This document shows positions 51,628 through 60,366 of a stretch of 64,000 nucleotides of DNA, in pieces. Origin of the DNA: Palsa-504 sp963808615 (lineage in GTDB: Bacteria; Actinomycetota; Actinomycetes; Streptosporangiales; Streptosporangiaceae). Position 1 is the first letter of the stretch. Every line of letters starts with the position of its first letter. The stretch is taken from the NCBI GenBank assembly GCA_963808615.1, contig CAWEGV010000006.1, positions 62,001 through 126,000 of the forward strand, written 5' to 3'. Made by a program: the position numbers and the translations under genes. Under the pieces are notes generated by a model. The model made no database searches. It had not been told where the DNA came from and was given only the letters and a program-made list of their open reading frames with translations.

Positions 51628-51993
51628 TTACGCGGCCGGCCCGGTTAGCTGGCTGACGGCGTGGTCGACATCGGGAAAAAGCTCGATGAAGTCCGACAGC
51701 CTGGTGATGTCGAAGATCTCGCGGTAGTGCGCGGACAGCCCGCAGGCGACGACCTTCCTGCGCTCGGCCCTGGCGCGCGCCAGCACGCTGACGATCAGCG
51801 CGATGCCGGTGGAGTTGATGTAGTCCACCGCGGAGAAGTCGAGCACGACCGTGCCTGGGTCGCTGTCGGGGGTGACCGCGCGCTGGTACGCGTCGGTCAG
51901 CACCGTCGCAGCGGACCCGTCGACCTCGCCGGAAAGCTCGATGACGGCGGCACCGGGGAGCACCCGGGTCGTGGCCTCACACATGCTCGCCAT
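51628..51993 (-). CDS. STAS-domain anti-anti-sigma factor
   Basis: 121 aa from the ATG at 51993 (GGAGG 8-9 nt upstream); ATGs at 52002 and 51984 are also in frame. STAS core: GAAVIELSGEVDGSAAT, VVLDFSAVDYINSTGIALIV with the target Ser in INSTG, and KVVACGLSAHYREIFDITRL. It overlaps the 3' end of the RsbW-like kinase gene by 17 bp. Partner-switch role: it is phosphorylated by that kinase and dephosphorylated by the PP2C phosphatase two genes upstream. Confidence 0.9.
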   Translation of the reverse strand: MASMCEATTRVLPGAAVIELSGEVDGSAATVLTDAYQRAVTPDSDPGTVVLDFSAVDYINSTGIALIVSVLARARAERRKVVACGLSAHYREIFDITRLSDFIELFPDVDHAVSQLTGPAA

Positions 51994-52450
51994 GTGCAGC
52001 ACCTCCAGTTCGCATGGTCAGCCAGATCGTGTGCTGCTGGCCATTGGTTGTTACGTCCATGGCGTCGACCATGTTGCGGATGAGGAACAAACCCCAGCCG
52101 CGGGGGCTCTGCTCGCCGTCCAGCTTCTTTACGAGATCGGGCTCCTCGGGCTGGCCGGGGACAAGGTGCGCTTCGCCGCCCTGGTCGGTGATGGCCACCA
52201 CGATCTCGGCGCCGTTCTGCATGACCTCGACCTCCACCGGGATCTCCGCACGGTTCTGGTTGCCGTGCTCGATCGCGTTCATGGTGGCCTCGGCGACCGC
52301 GGTCTTGAGCTTCTCCAGCCGGTCCTCGGACAGGCCGAGGTCCTTGACGATCTCGGCCACCCTGGCCAGAGCGAGGCGCTCGTTGCCTGGCTGGCTCGGC
52401 AGCGTGAACTTATCGAGCCTGCGCGGCTTGGGCCTGGTCACCTGAGTCAT
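51977..52450 (-). CDS. RsbW-like serine kinase / anti-sigma factor
   Basis: 157 aa from the ATG at 52450, which overlaps the phosphatase stop (ATGA) with GGAGAGAGAACC upstream. GHKL motifs: N-box in LKTAVAEATMNAIEHGNQ, the G1 region VVAITDQGGEAH, and G2 in RGWGLFLIRNMVDAMDV. Such proteins hold a sigma factor or phosphorylate a STAS antagonist. No sigma factor gene is adjacent, so the sequestered target lies elsewhere or the switch works without one. Confidence 0.9.
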   Translation of the reverse strand: MTQVTRPKPRRLDKFTLPSQPGNERLALARVAEIVKDLGLSEDRLEKLKTAVAEATMNAIEHGNQNRAEIPVEVEVMQNGAEIVVAITDQGGEAHLVPGQPEEPDLVKKLDGEQSPRGWGLFLIRNMVDAMDVTTNGQQHTIWLTMRTGGAAHGEHV

Positions 52451-53832
52451 GGTTCTCTCTCCTGATGCCATGCGGATGGTGAGCGTTGCAGCGATACCAG
52501 CGTGATGTCGTCTTCTTGCTCGTGATCGGGACCGGTGAAGTTGCCGAGCTCGGTCAGGCAGAGGTCGATCAGCGCCTCGCCCGCCGGGCCCTTGCCGACC
52601 AGTTCCGCGACCCGCGGGAAGCCGAACATTTCCCGGTCCGGCGCGTGCGCCTCGGCCAGGCCGTCGCTGTGCAGAAGGGCGCAGTCGCCCGGCTCAAACT
52701 GGAAACGCATCTCCTCGTACGGCATGCCGGGCATCAGCCCGAGCGGCATGCCGCGGGCGCGCAGTTCCTGGACCCCGGCCTGGGTGCGCACGTAGGGCAC
52801 GTCGTGGCCGGCGTTGGCGAACTCCACCTCACCGCTGGCCGGGTCCAGGACCAGGGCCAGGCAGGTGACGAACATGTGGGCCGGGATGTCGACGCAGAGC
52901 ATGTCGTTGACGTGACCGAGGACCAGGCCCGGTGAGATGAGCCGCGGCGCGGCGTCGCGGAGCAGCGAGTGGGTGCTGGCCATGACCAGCGCCGCGGGCA
53001 CGCCCTTGTCGGTCACGTCACCGACCACGAACATGATCCGCCCGTCTGGCAACGGGATGAAGTCATAGAAGTCACCGCCGACCGTTCGGGCCGGGCGGTA
53101 GAACGCGGCCACGTGCCAGCTGGGCAGGTCGGGCAGGGCCTTGGGCAGGAACTGCTGCTGGATGAGCTGGGCAATCTTGAGTTCCTGGTCGATCCGCTCT
53201 CGCTGCCGTGCTTCGGCCTGCTGCTGGCGGACCAGCTGGCCGACCCGCATGGCGGGGGCCGCATAGCCGGCCAGCGAGTTGAGCAGGCGCATGTCGTCGG
53301 TGGAGTACCCGCGTTCTGATCGTCTCGGGCCCAGACTGAGCAGCCCGACCAGGCTGCCCGACGAGATCAGCGGGACGACCAGCGCCACGCCGGCCGCCTG
53401 CAGGCTATCCAGCGCCGGGGACAGCATCTCCAGGCGGGTAATGTCCACCGCGCTGGCCGCGCTGAGCAGGTAGGGGATCAGCGGATCATTGGAGGCCAGG
53501 TCCAGTTCGGGACCGGCCGCGATCACGCTCGGCGCCGCCGGAGCGGCGTCGGTGGTGGCCTGCGGCGTGCGGCGCAGCCAGTTGCGGACGCGGCCCGCCT
53601 TGCCGTCGGCGCTACCCCCCTTGCTATCGGGGCTGCCCGCGCTGCCGGGGCTGCCCGCGCTGCCGGGGCTGGCTATGCGGTCTGGGCTGTTCGCGCCGTC
53701 GGGGCCGGCCTGCTTGGCGCTGCCCGGCTCGCGCCGGTCAGCCTCGGTTACTCCGGACGCCCCCCCGGGCGCTACCTCAGTCTCACGGGACGTCGCTGCA
53801 GTCCCGCTGGTACTCCCCACCTGTTGCGCCAT
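52447..53832 (-). CDS. GAF-PP2C (SpoIIE/RsbU-type) phosphatase
   Basis: 461 aa. Residues 1-90 are low complexity, with GSAGSPGSAGSPDS repeats. A GAF-like sensor follows (SAASAVDITRLEML, GVALVVPLISSGSLVGLLSL), then a coiled linker (QQQAEARQRERIDQELKIAQ) and the phosphatase domain: FYRPARTVGGDFYDFIPLPD, FVVGDVTDKGVPAALVMAS, EFANAGHDVPYV, LLHSDGLAEAHAPD, EDDITLVSLQ. Metal-binding aspartates (GGDFYD, GDVTDKG, SDGL, EDD) are intact. It dephosphorylates the downstream STAS proteins. First gene of a six-gene operon. Confidence 0.92.
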   Translation of the reverse strand: MAQQVGSTSGTAATSRETEVAPGGASGVTEADRREPGSAKQAGPDGANSPDRIASPGSAGSPGSAGSPDSKGGSADGKAGRVRNWLRRTPQATTDAAPAAPSVIAAGPELDLASNDPLIPYLLSAASAVDITRLEMLSPALDSLQAAGVALVVPLISSGSLVGLLSLGPRRSERGYSTDDMRLLNSLAGYAAPAMRVGQLVRQQQAEARQRERIDQELKIAQLIQQQFLPKALPDLPSWHVAAFYRPARTVGGDFYDFIPLPDGRIMFVVGDVTDKGVPAALVMASTHSLLRDAAPRLISPGLVLGHVNDMLCVDIPAHMFVTCLALVLDPASGEVEFANAGHDVPYVRTQAGVQELRARGMPLGLMPGMPYEEMRFQFEPGDCALLHSDGLAEAHAPDREMFGFPRVAELVGKGPAGEALIDLCLTELGNFTGPDHEQEDDITLVSLQRSPSAWHQEREP

Positions 53833-53971
53833 ATCACTCTCCGGGTTCGCGGCTCGTCTTTCGACGCACCTAAAGCCTAGGGAGTAGGCGATACGAGAAC
53901 GTTACGGCAGTCAAGTCTTCCTGACAGTTTCTTTACACGCATGCGTTACGGTGAGCCGAGGGAGGGATGCC

Positions 53972-56966
53972 ATGGCGGAGCTGAGCCTGGCGCTGCTCGG
54001 ATCACCCGTCGTCCAGCGTGACGGCATCCCGGTGACCTTCGATACCAGGAAGGCCATCGCGATGCTGGCGCTGCTCGCGGTCACCGACCGTGAGCACAGC
54101 CGCGAGCAGCTTGCCGACCTGCTCTGGCCGGACGCCGACAGTGCCAAGGGGCGTGCCTCGCTGCGGCGCACGCTTTCGGTGACCGCGGCGGTCATGGGTC
54201 CGAGCCTGACCATCAGCCGGACCGCCGTCCGCCTTGAGACCGACCAGGTCCGGATCGATATCCGCGAGTTCGAGACGCTGATCGCGCGACCGGACGCCGC
54301 GTCGCTGGAACAGGCGGTCCAGCTGTACCGGGACGACTTCCTGGCCGGCTTCGCGCTGCGCGGCTGCCCGGACTTCGAAGACTGGCAGGCATCGGTGGCC
54401 GACGAGCTCAGGCAGTCACTGGCGCGGGCCCTGCAGCGGCTGGTGGCAGCGTGCGTCGCGGTCGGCGAACTGGAGCGCGCGGCCCAGCATGCGCGCCGCT
54501 GGCTGCAACTCGACCCGCTGCATGAGCCAGCCCATCAGGCCATCATCCGGCTGCACGGCTGGGCCGGGCAGCGATCGGCGGCCATGCGGCAGTACCGGTC
54601 GCTGGTGCGGATCCTGGACCGGGACCTGGCCGTGCGGCCGCTGCCTGAGACCACCAAGCTCTATGACGACGTGCGGGCAGGCCGGCTCGGGCCTCCGCCG
54701 GCGCGGGCCCGGAACCGCGACGGTTGCTCCAAGCGCGGTGCCCGAGGCGGTTGCTCCGGGCCCGGAACCCGCGGTTGCTCCTGGTGCGGCGTCCGAGCGG
54801 CCTGCCGCGGTCTCAGAACACCCAGAGTCTCCCCTGCCCCCTGGGGCCTGGCCGCTGGTCGGGCGGACGGCGGAGCTTGAGGCCCTGCGCGCAGCGTGGC
54901 AGGCGACCGGGGCCACGGGCCGAGTCGTGGCCGTCGCAGGGCGCGCAGGAACCGGCAAGACCCGGCTGATCAGCGAGTTCCGGACCGAGGCAGCCGAGGC
55001 GGGCGGCATCGTCCTGGCGGTCCGCTGCCACGATGGCGAGACCGCGCTGCCGTTCGTGCTGGCCGCTGACCTGCTGCGAACCGCGCTGGCTATCCGGCCC
55101 GACCTGCCGGAGGTGCTCCCCGCGGAGACCGCCGCGATGGCGGGACGACTGGTCCCGGCCCTGGCCGGGGCTCACCCGGATTCTGCTGCACCGGCGCTCG
55201 ACAGCCCGGTCGCCGTCACCCGGCTCTACGCGGCCATCGCCGACACGCTGCTAGCCGCGGCAGGAACCCGGGCCGGCGCCGCTGACCTGGCCCGGCCGGC
55301 GGGCGTGGTCGTGGTCGAGGACGTACATTGGGCCGACAGTTCGTCGCTCGGCCTGCTCGCCTACCTGGTGCGGCGGCTCGCCGACTGGCCGCTGCTGCTG
55401 GTCCTGAGCTGGCAGGCCGAACAGGCCGGTCGGCTGCACATCCTGCGCACCGCGCTCGGCGAGGCCGAGGCACAGTACGGTGGCGTGACAATCGAACCGG
55501 GCCCGCTCGGGCCGCAGGAGATCGGCGCGCTGCTCGACCTGGACGGGATGCCGCGGGTCGAGGTGGACCGGCTGATGGCCGAGACCCAGGGTCTGCCCAT
55601 GCTGGTGCGCGAGTACCTCGAGGCGCTGCGGGCAGCCGGGGATTCGGCGCTCCCGGGCGCGCCCGGTCCGGAGCAGGACGACTGGTGGCCTCCAGCGAGC
55701 CTCCGTGAGCTGCTGCGATCGCGGCTACAGTCGGTCAGCGAGCCGACCAGCCAGATGCTGACGGCCGCCGCGGTGCTCGGAAGCGATAACGATGCCGAAC
55801 TGCTGCGGGCGGTCAGCGGCCGCGGTGAAGACGAGATCGTCGAGGCGCTTGACGAAGCGCTCGGCCGGTCACTGCTGACCGAGACCCACCCTCCGGCCGC
55901 GGCCCAGGCGCCCTCCTACGGCTTCCCGTACGAGGCACTGCGCCGGACCGCCTACGAGTCGGCCACCCTGGCCAGGCGCAGGCTGCTGCACAACCGGGCG
56001 GCGGACGCCCTGACCCGGCGCTACGAGCGGGATCCTGCCACTACCCGCGCCGCGACCGTGGCGGAGCATTTTCAGCTCGCCGGGCGCGACGCCGAGGCAG
56101 CGCAGTGGTGGTGGCGAGCCGGCCAGGTGGCCAGGGAGCTCTATGCGCACGCCGAAGCCCACGAGCGCATGGTCCGCGCGATAGCACTCGGCTACCCGCA
56201 GCTGCCCGGGCGGATCGCCGTCGGCGAGGAACTGGTGGTGCTCGGCCGGTATCGCGAGGCGCTCGCGGAGTTCGAGACAGCGGCGGCCCTGGCCGGAGTG
56301 GCCGAAGGCGACGGCGGGGGTGACCGAGCCATGCAGGCCAGCATCGAGCACAGGCTGGCTGACGTGCACCACCGGCTGGGCGACTGGGACCTGGCCGACG
56401 CGCATCTCGCCGTGGTCACCGAGCTGGTGGCCGAGGCCGAGCCTGGCCGCCTGGCGCGGGCCGAGGCGGACCGGGCCGTGGTCGCATACCGCCGGGGCGA
56501 TGCCGACCAGGCGGCTGCCTTCGGCCAGGCCGCGCTGCGCTGCGCCCGGGCGGCCGCCGATGCCGGCGCCACCGCCCAGGCCCTCAACGTACTCGGCATG
56601 CTGGCGGCCCGCGCCGGGGACACCGCCGCGGCAGAGACCTATCTGCGGGATAGCCTGGCCGAGGCGCGCCAGCTCCCTGAGCTGGGGGCAGCGGTCGCGG
56701 CGCTGAACAACCTGGCCCGGCTGCTGGCCGAGACGGGCCGGATCCGCGAGGCCCTGGCGATGGCGGCCGAAGCGCTCGAGCTGGGCAGTGAACTCGGCGA
56801 CCAGCACCGCGTCGCGGCCCTGCACACCAACATGGCCGACCTGCTGCACGCGGACGGCCAGGGCGAGGCCGCGATGGCCCACCTGAAGGAGGCGGCCAGG
56901 CGATTCGCTTCGGTCGACGTGGGCGACGCGCCACGGCCCGAGATCTGGACCCTGGTTGAGTGGTAG
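53972..56966 (+). pseudogene. SARP/BTAD-ATPase regulator, split by a frameshift near 54690-54740
   Basis: From the ATG at 53972 (GAGGGAGGG SD) an AfsR/SARP-type start is read: winged helix (LSLALLGSPVVQRDGIPVTF, HSREQLADLLWPDADSAKGR, ASLRRTLSVT) and BTAD helices (LYRDDFLAGFALRGCPDFED). After ~245 codons the frame becomes Cys/Arg-rich nonsense, while the next frame continues with a Pro-Ala linker and a STAND ATPase: WPLVGRTAELEAL, Walker A GRAGTGKT, VVVEDVHWADSS, then TPR-like repeats to the stop at 56966. A +1 insertion (or 2-base deletion) in the GC-rich linker explains it. It is divergent from the PP2C operon. Disabled or a sequencing error. Confidence 0.82.
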
Positions 56967-57392
56967 CGCCATAGCCCACGGCTGGGACCTGCTAGCCAGA
57001 CCGGGAGGCGGGTGCGCTCGAGGCATCAGGCCAGCCGGGACCGGCTAAGCCGGCGAGCCGCGATGGCCGGTGTCGCCGACCCCGGCTGAGACCTCCCCCA
57101 CCGGGCTCCAGGCTAGACCCCGACCGTTCCGGAAACGTTACCGCAGACGCTCGAGGCGGCGGTCGGCACACATGAGCGCGGGCTGACCGCCGCAGGCGGC
57201 CCAGCCGCCGTCCCGCAGTCCGCCGACATTGCCGTCGATGACCGGGAATACGGGGTGATCCTGGCCGCGTAGCCCGAAGCGGCCCTGATGCTGTCCTATA
57301 TGATGCCCACCAACCGGGCCGGAGCACGCCGCCTGCACCTCGCGGCCTGGAACCACGGCCCGTCGCGGTGCCTGGCATGGCGGAGGTGACAG
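56967..57392. other. Gap without a supported gene
   Basis: About 425 bp of GC-rich sequence after the regulator. A minus-strand frame ending at 57138 reads HPVFPVIDGNVGGLRDGG and ACGGQPALMCADRRLERL, which looks protein-like but has no start that is not antisense to the deacylase gene; it may be a decayed gene. A partial copy of the dispersed GAACCACGG motif is at 57350-57369. Confidence 0.45.
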
Positions 57393-58898
57393 GTGGGCGA
57401 GCCGGACATCGTCCTGCGGGGCGGGCGCGTCGTCGATCCCGGTTCTGGCCTGGACGCCATCCGCGACGTCGCGGTGACCGGGACCCGGGTCGCCGAGATC
57501 GGCGAAGGACTGCCTCCTGGCTCCGTCGACATCGACGTGTCGGGACTGGTGGTTACGGCCGGCTTCGTCGACCTGCACAGTCACGTCAACGACATCGCGG
57601 GCCTGCGGCTCCAGGCCATGGACGGAGTGACGACCGCCCTGGAGCTCGAGGCTGGCGCTTCCCCAGTGAACAGCGCGTACCGGAACGCCGCGGCGCAGGG
57701 GCGTCCGGTCAACTACGGCTTCGCCGTGTCCTGGGCGCAGGCCCGGATGCAGGCGGTCGCCGGGATCGCGCCTGGCGCGTCGCTGGGCGCGTTCCTGGCC
57801 AGCCTGGCCGACCCGCGCTGGCAGCGCCCGGCCGGGCCGGGGCAGATCCGCGCAATGCTCGACGCGCTGTCGGCCGGCCTGGCCGACGGAGCGCTGGGCA
57901 TCGGCGTCCTGCTCGGATATGCGCCGGCGGCCAGCCCCGGCGAGTACCTGGAGGTGGCGGCGCTGGCCGCCCGGGCGGGCGTGCCCACCTTCACGCACGC
58001 TCGGGACCTGGTCGAACTGGTGCCGGAAACGCTGCTCGACGGCGCAGAGGAGATCGTCCGCGCCGCAGGCCAGACCGGCGCACACATGCACTACTGTCAC
58101 GTGAACAGCACGTCGCAGCGGCATGTCGACCGGGTTCTGAGCGTGGTCAGCCGGGCGCAGGCCGCTGGGGCGCGGGTTACCACCGAGGCATATCCGTACG
58201 GTTCGGGCATGACCGCCATCGGAGCCGCATTCCTGGCCCCCGAACGGCTCGGCGAGCGCGGCCTGGTGCCGTCCTCCCTCACCTATGCGCCGACCGGTGA
58301 GCGGGTCGCAAGCGCGGCGCGGCTCCGGGAGCTGCGGCACACCGATCCGGGCGGGCTGGTGATCATCGACCTGCTCGACGAGGACGATCCGGCCGACCGG
58401 GCCCTCCTGATGAGGTCACTCACCTTCCCTGGCTCGGTCGTGGCGAGCGACGCCATGCCGGTGACCTGGACTGAGCCAGCGGCCGACCCACTCGTGTGGC
58501 CGCTGCCCAGGACCGCGATCACGCACCCGCGGACGGCGGGAACCTTCGCCCGCGCCCTGCGCATGCTCACCCGCGGCGAGCTGACGCTCGGGCTGGGCGA
58601 GGTCCTGAGCAAATGCAGCCTGGAACCAGCGCGACTGCTCGAGGGCCATGTACCGGCCATGCGCTACAAGGGCCGGCTCGGGCCGGGCAGCGACGCCGAC
58701 GTGGTGGTATTCGACCCGAGCACGATCGCGGATCGCGCCGACCATGGCGACAGCACTCGCCCGTCGGCCGGCATCAGGCATGTCCTGGTGAACGGCACCT
58801 TCGTGGTTCGCGATGGCCAGCTCGTGATCGGAGCCGCGCCCGGCCGACCGGTGCGCGCGGACGCCGGATCAGAATCAGCCGATCGCCGTGCCCGCTGA
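57393..58898 (+). CDS. N-acyl-D-amino-acid deacylase-like amidohydrolase
   Basis: 501 aa, GTG start with GGAGG 9 nt upstream. D-aminoacylase family: IVLRGGRVVDPGSGLDAIRD, metal motif GFVDLHSHVND (HxH), a long alpha/beta barrel with GIGVLLGYAPAASPGEYLEV, distal histidines in PTFTHARDL and HMHYCHVNST, and catalytic Asp in VVASDAMPVTW. The C-terminal RYKGRLGPGSDADVVVFDPST closes the beta-sandwich. It hydrolyses N-acyl-D-amino acids or similar amides and might recycle wall-derived D-amino acids; the neighbouring cell-wall cluster is suggestive only. Confidence 0.85.
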   Translation: MGEPDIVLRGGRVVDPGSGLDAIRDVAVTGTRVAEIGEGLPPGSVDIDVSGLVVTAGFVDLHSHVNDIAGLRLQAMDGVTTALELEAGASPVNSAYRNAAAQGRPVNYGFAVSWAQARMQAVAGIAPGASLGAFLASLADPRWQRPAGPGQIRAMLDALSAGLADGALGIGVLLGYAPAASPGEYLEVAALAARAGVPTFTHARDLVELVPETLLDGAEEIVRAAGQTGAHMHYCHVNSTSQRHVDRVLSVVSRAQAAGARVTTEAYPYGSGMTAIGAAFLAPERLGERGLVPSSLTYAPTGERVASAARLRELRHTDPGGLVIIDLLDEDDPADRALLMRSLTFPGSVVASDAMPVTWTEPAADPLVWPLPRTAITHPRTAGTFARALRMLTRGELTLGLGEVLSKCSLEPARLLEGHVPAMRYKGRLGPGSDADVVVFDPSTIADRADHGDSTRPSAGIRHVLVNGTFVVRDGQLVIGAAPGRPVRADAGSESADRRAR

Positions 58899-58916
58899 GC
58901 AGGCCGTGCGGCCAAC

Positions 58917-58976
58917 CGAACTAAGATAAGATCTGCTGTCACTACTTCCATCTATCTCGTATGTATGTTCTAATAG
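58917..58976. promoter_or_regulatory. AT-rich segment before the cell-wall cluster
   Basis: About 60 bp of low-GC sequence (AACTAAGATAAGATCTGC, then CCATCTATCTCGTATG and TTCTAATAGG) lies between the deacylase stop and the first gene of the following cluster, in a window otherwise >70% GC. It may hold the promoter of that cluster or mark the edge of acquired DNA. The next 220 bp to 59195 are GC-rich without a supported gene. Confidence 0.4.
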
Positions 58977-59195
58977 GTGCATGGGCCTAGGCGGCAGTCG
59001 TGTGGTGCGGGCGACGACCCGGTCGGACTCCGGGCCGCACCATCTTGCCCGGCGGCGATCGGCAGGCGGTGCGCGCTCACCGGTGGCCGTGCCGGACGCT
59101 GGCTGGCCGGCCGGTGGCGCTTCGGGTCACCGCCGCTGCGCTCGGCCGCTTACCGGGCGCGGCGCCTAAGGATCCGTTCGTGACGCACACGGGAG

Positions 59196-60317
59196 GTGAG
59201 TAGGACGAGCGACCTGTTCGAAAATATTAACGATGATGATGAGCTATGGCTAGCGGATATCGAAACCATGACCATCAATCTGGGACAGGAGCTGTCGGCC
59301 TGGCGCGAGGCGCGGCAACGCGCGCTCACCGACGATGACTATGGCGCGGGCGACGGAGCGCCGCCACCTGAGGAGCAGATGTCTGCGGAGCAGGAGGTGC
59401 CAGCCGACGAGCAGTTCCGGTCGAGTCGAACCGACCGTAGGCATCATGACCGGCCGCCGTCGTCGATGAGCGCCGCGACCATATACCCGGCCGGGATGGA
59501 CGAGCCGCGAGCGGCCAGGCAGCAGCCCAAGACAGACCAGCGGACCAGGAGCCTGATCGACCACGGCAGGCGCAGCGCGCGGCCTCCGCGCAGGGTTCGC
59601 CGGCGCCCGGTCTTGGTCATCGTGATCTTGCTGGCCCTGATCGCCGCCGCGCTGGTCGTTCTGGTGTTCCGGAAGAGCGCCTCGTGGCCGGCCAGCGTGG
59701 CGACGGTGCAAAGCGAGATCGCCACCGCCTGCCAGAATCCGGACGTGGCCTCTGAGCCGGATCAGGTCAATTTTGCCTGCCAGAAGAGCACCAGCCAGAT
59801 CCTGTGGGTGTTCTCGCTGATGACGAGCGGCGACAATCCGGCCTTTGCCGATGCCAAGAGCGGACGGGAAGGGCTCGAGCCCATCACGCCCGGCATGGGT
59901 GGCGAGGTCGCGTGGTCGCTGAACCTTCATCATCCGTACAGTCCGCTGAACCCGATCGACAGCCTCGAGGTGGCGGCGCGCGCGATCAACAACATTGCCG
60001 GCGGGGCGGCCATCACCGGCAGCAATGGCAAGCTGACGGTGCAGCCGGGGCTGGAGAGCAATCCGGCGAATTGCGCCAGGTACACGGGATCACCGGCGGT
60101 CATCGCCCGGGCCGGCTTCCCTGACATCTGCGCTCAGCCGATAACCAGCGGCACCGGCCAGGCCGCCCTGGTGTCGGACATTTATGAGCAGTGGCTGGTC
60201 GGCTCGCCACCGGCGGCGGCCCAGGAGGCGAGCGTGCTGTTCGAGAACGCCAACAATCCTGGAAACCCGATGGTTCAAGCCATCCTGAGGACCCTGCCTG
60301 CTGCATCCGGCGGATGA
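59196..60317 (+). CDS. Single-pass membrane protein of unknown function
   Basis: 373 aa, GTG start inside a GGGAGGTGAG context. An acidic cytoplasmic N-terminus (SDLFENINDDDELWLADIET) and a basic stretch (RRSARPPRRVRRR) precede one helix (PVLVIVILLALIAAALVVLV, 138-157). The ~210 extracellular residues contain SEIATACQNPDVASEPDQVN, VAWSLNLHHPYSPLNPIDSL and NNPGNPMVQAILRTLP with several cysteines. No family recognised. It precedes the large wall hydrolase by 49 bp and likely forms an operon with it. Confidence 0.7.
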   Translation: MSRTSDLFENINDDDELWLADIETMTINLGQELSAWREARQRALTDDDYGAGDGAPPPEEQMSAEQEVPADEQFRSSRTDRRHHDRPPSSMSAATIYPAGMDEPRAARQQPKTDQRTRSLIDHGRRSARPPRRVRRRPVLVIVILLALIAAALVVLVFRKSASWPASVATVQSEIATACQNPDVASEPDQVNFACQKSTSQILWVFSLMTSGDNPAFADAKSGREGLEPITPGMGGEVAWSLNLHHPYSPLNPIDSLEVAARAINNIAGGAAITGSNGKLTVQPGLESNPANCARYTGSPAVIARAGFPDICAQPITSGTGQAALVSDIYEQWLVGSPPAAAQEASVLFENANNPGNPMVQAILRTLPAASGG

Positions 60318-60366
60318 CGCTGTTGCGCCTGCCGGTCGACCACGCCCCTGGAGAGAAGGTGATTTC

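Noticed and set aside
57138..57378. Minus-strand frame with PVFPVIDGNVGGLRDGG
   Set aside because: Looks coding-like, but its only long extension is antisense to the deacylase; recorded under the gap instead of as a gene.
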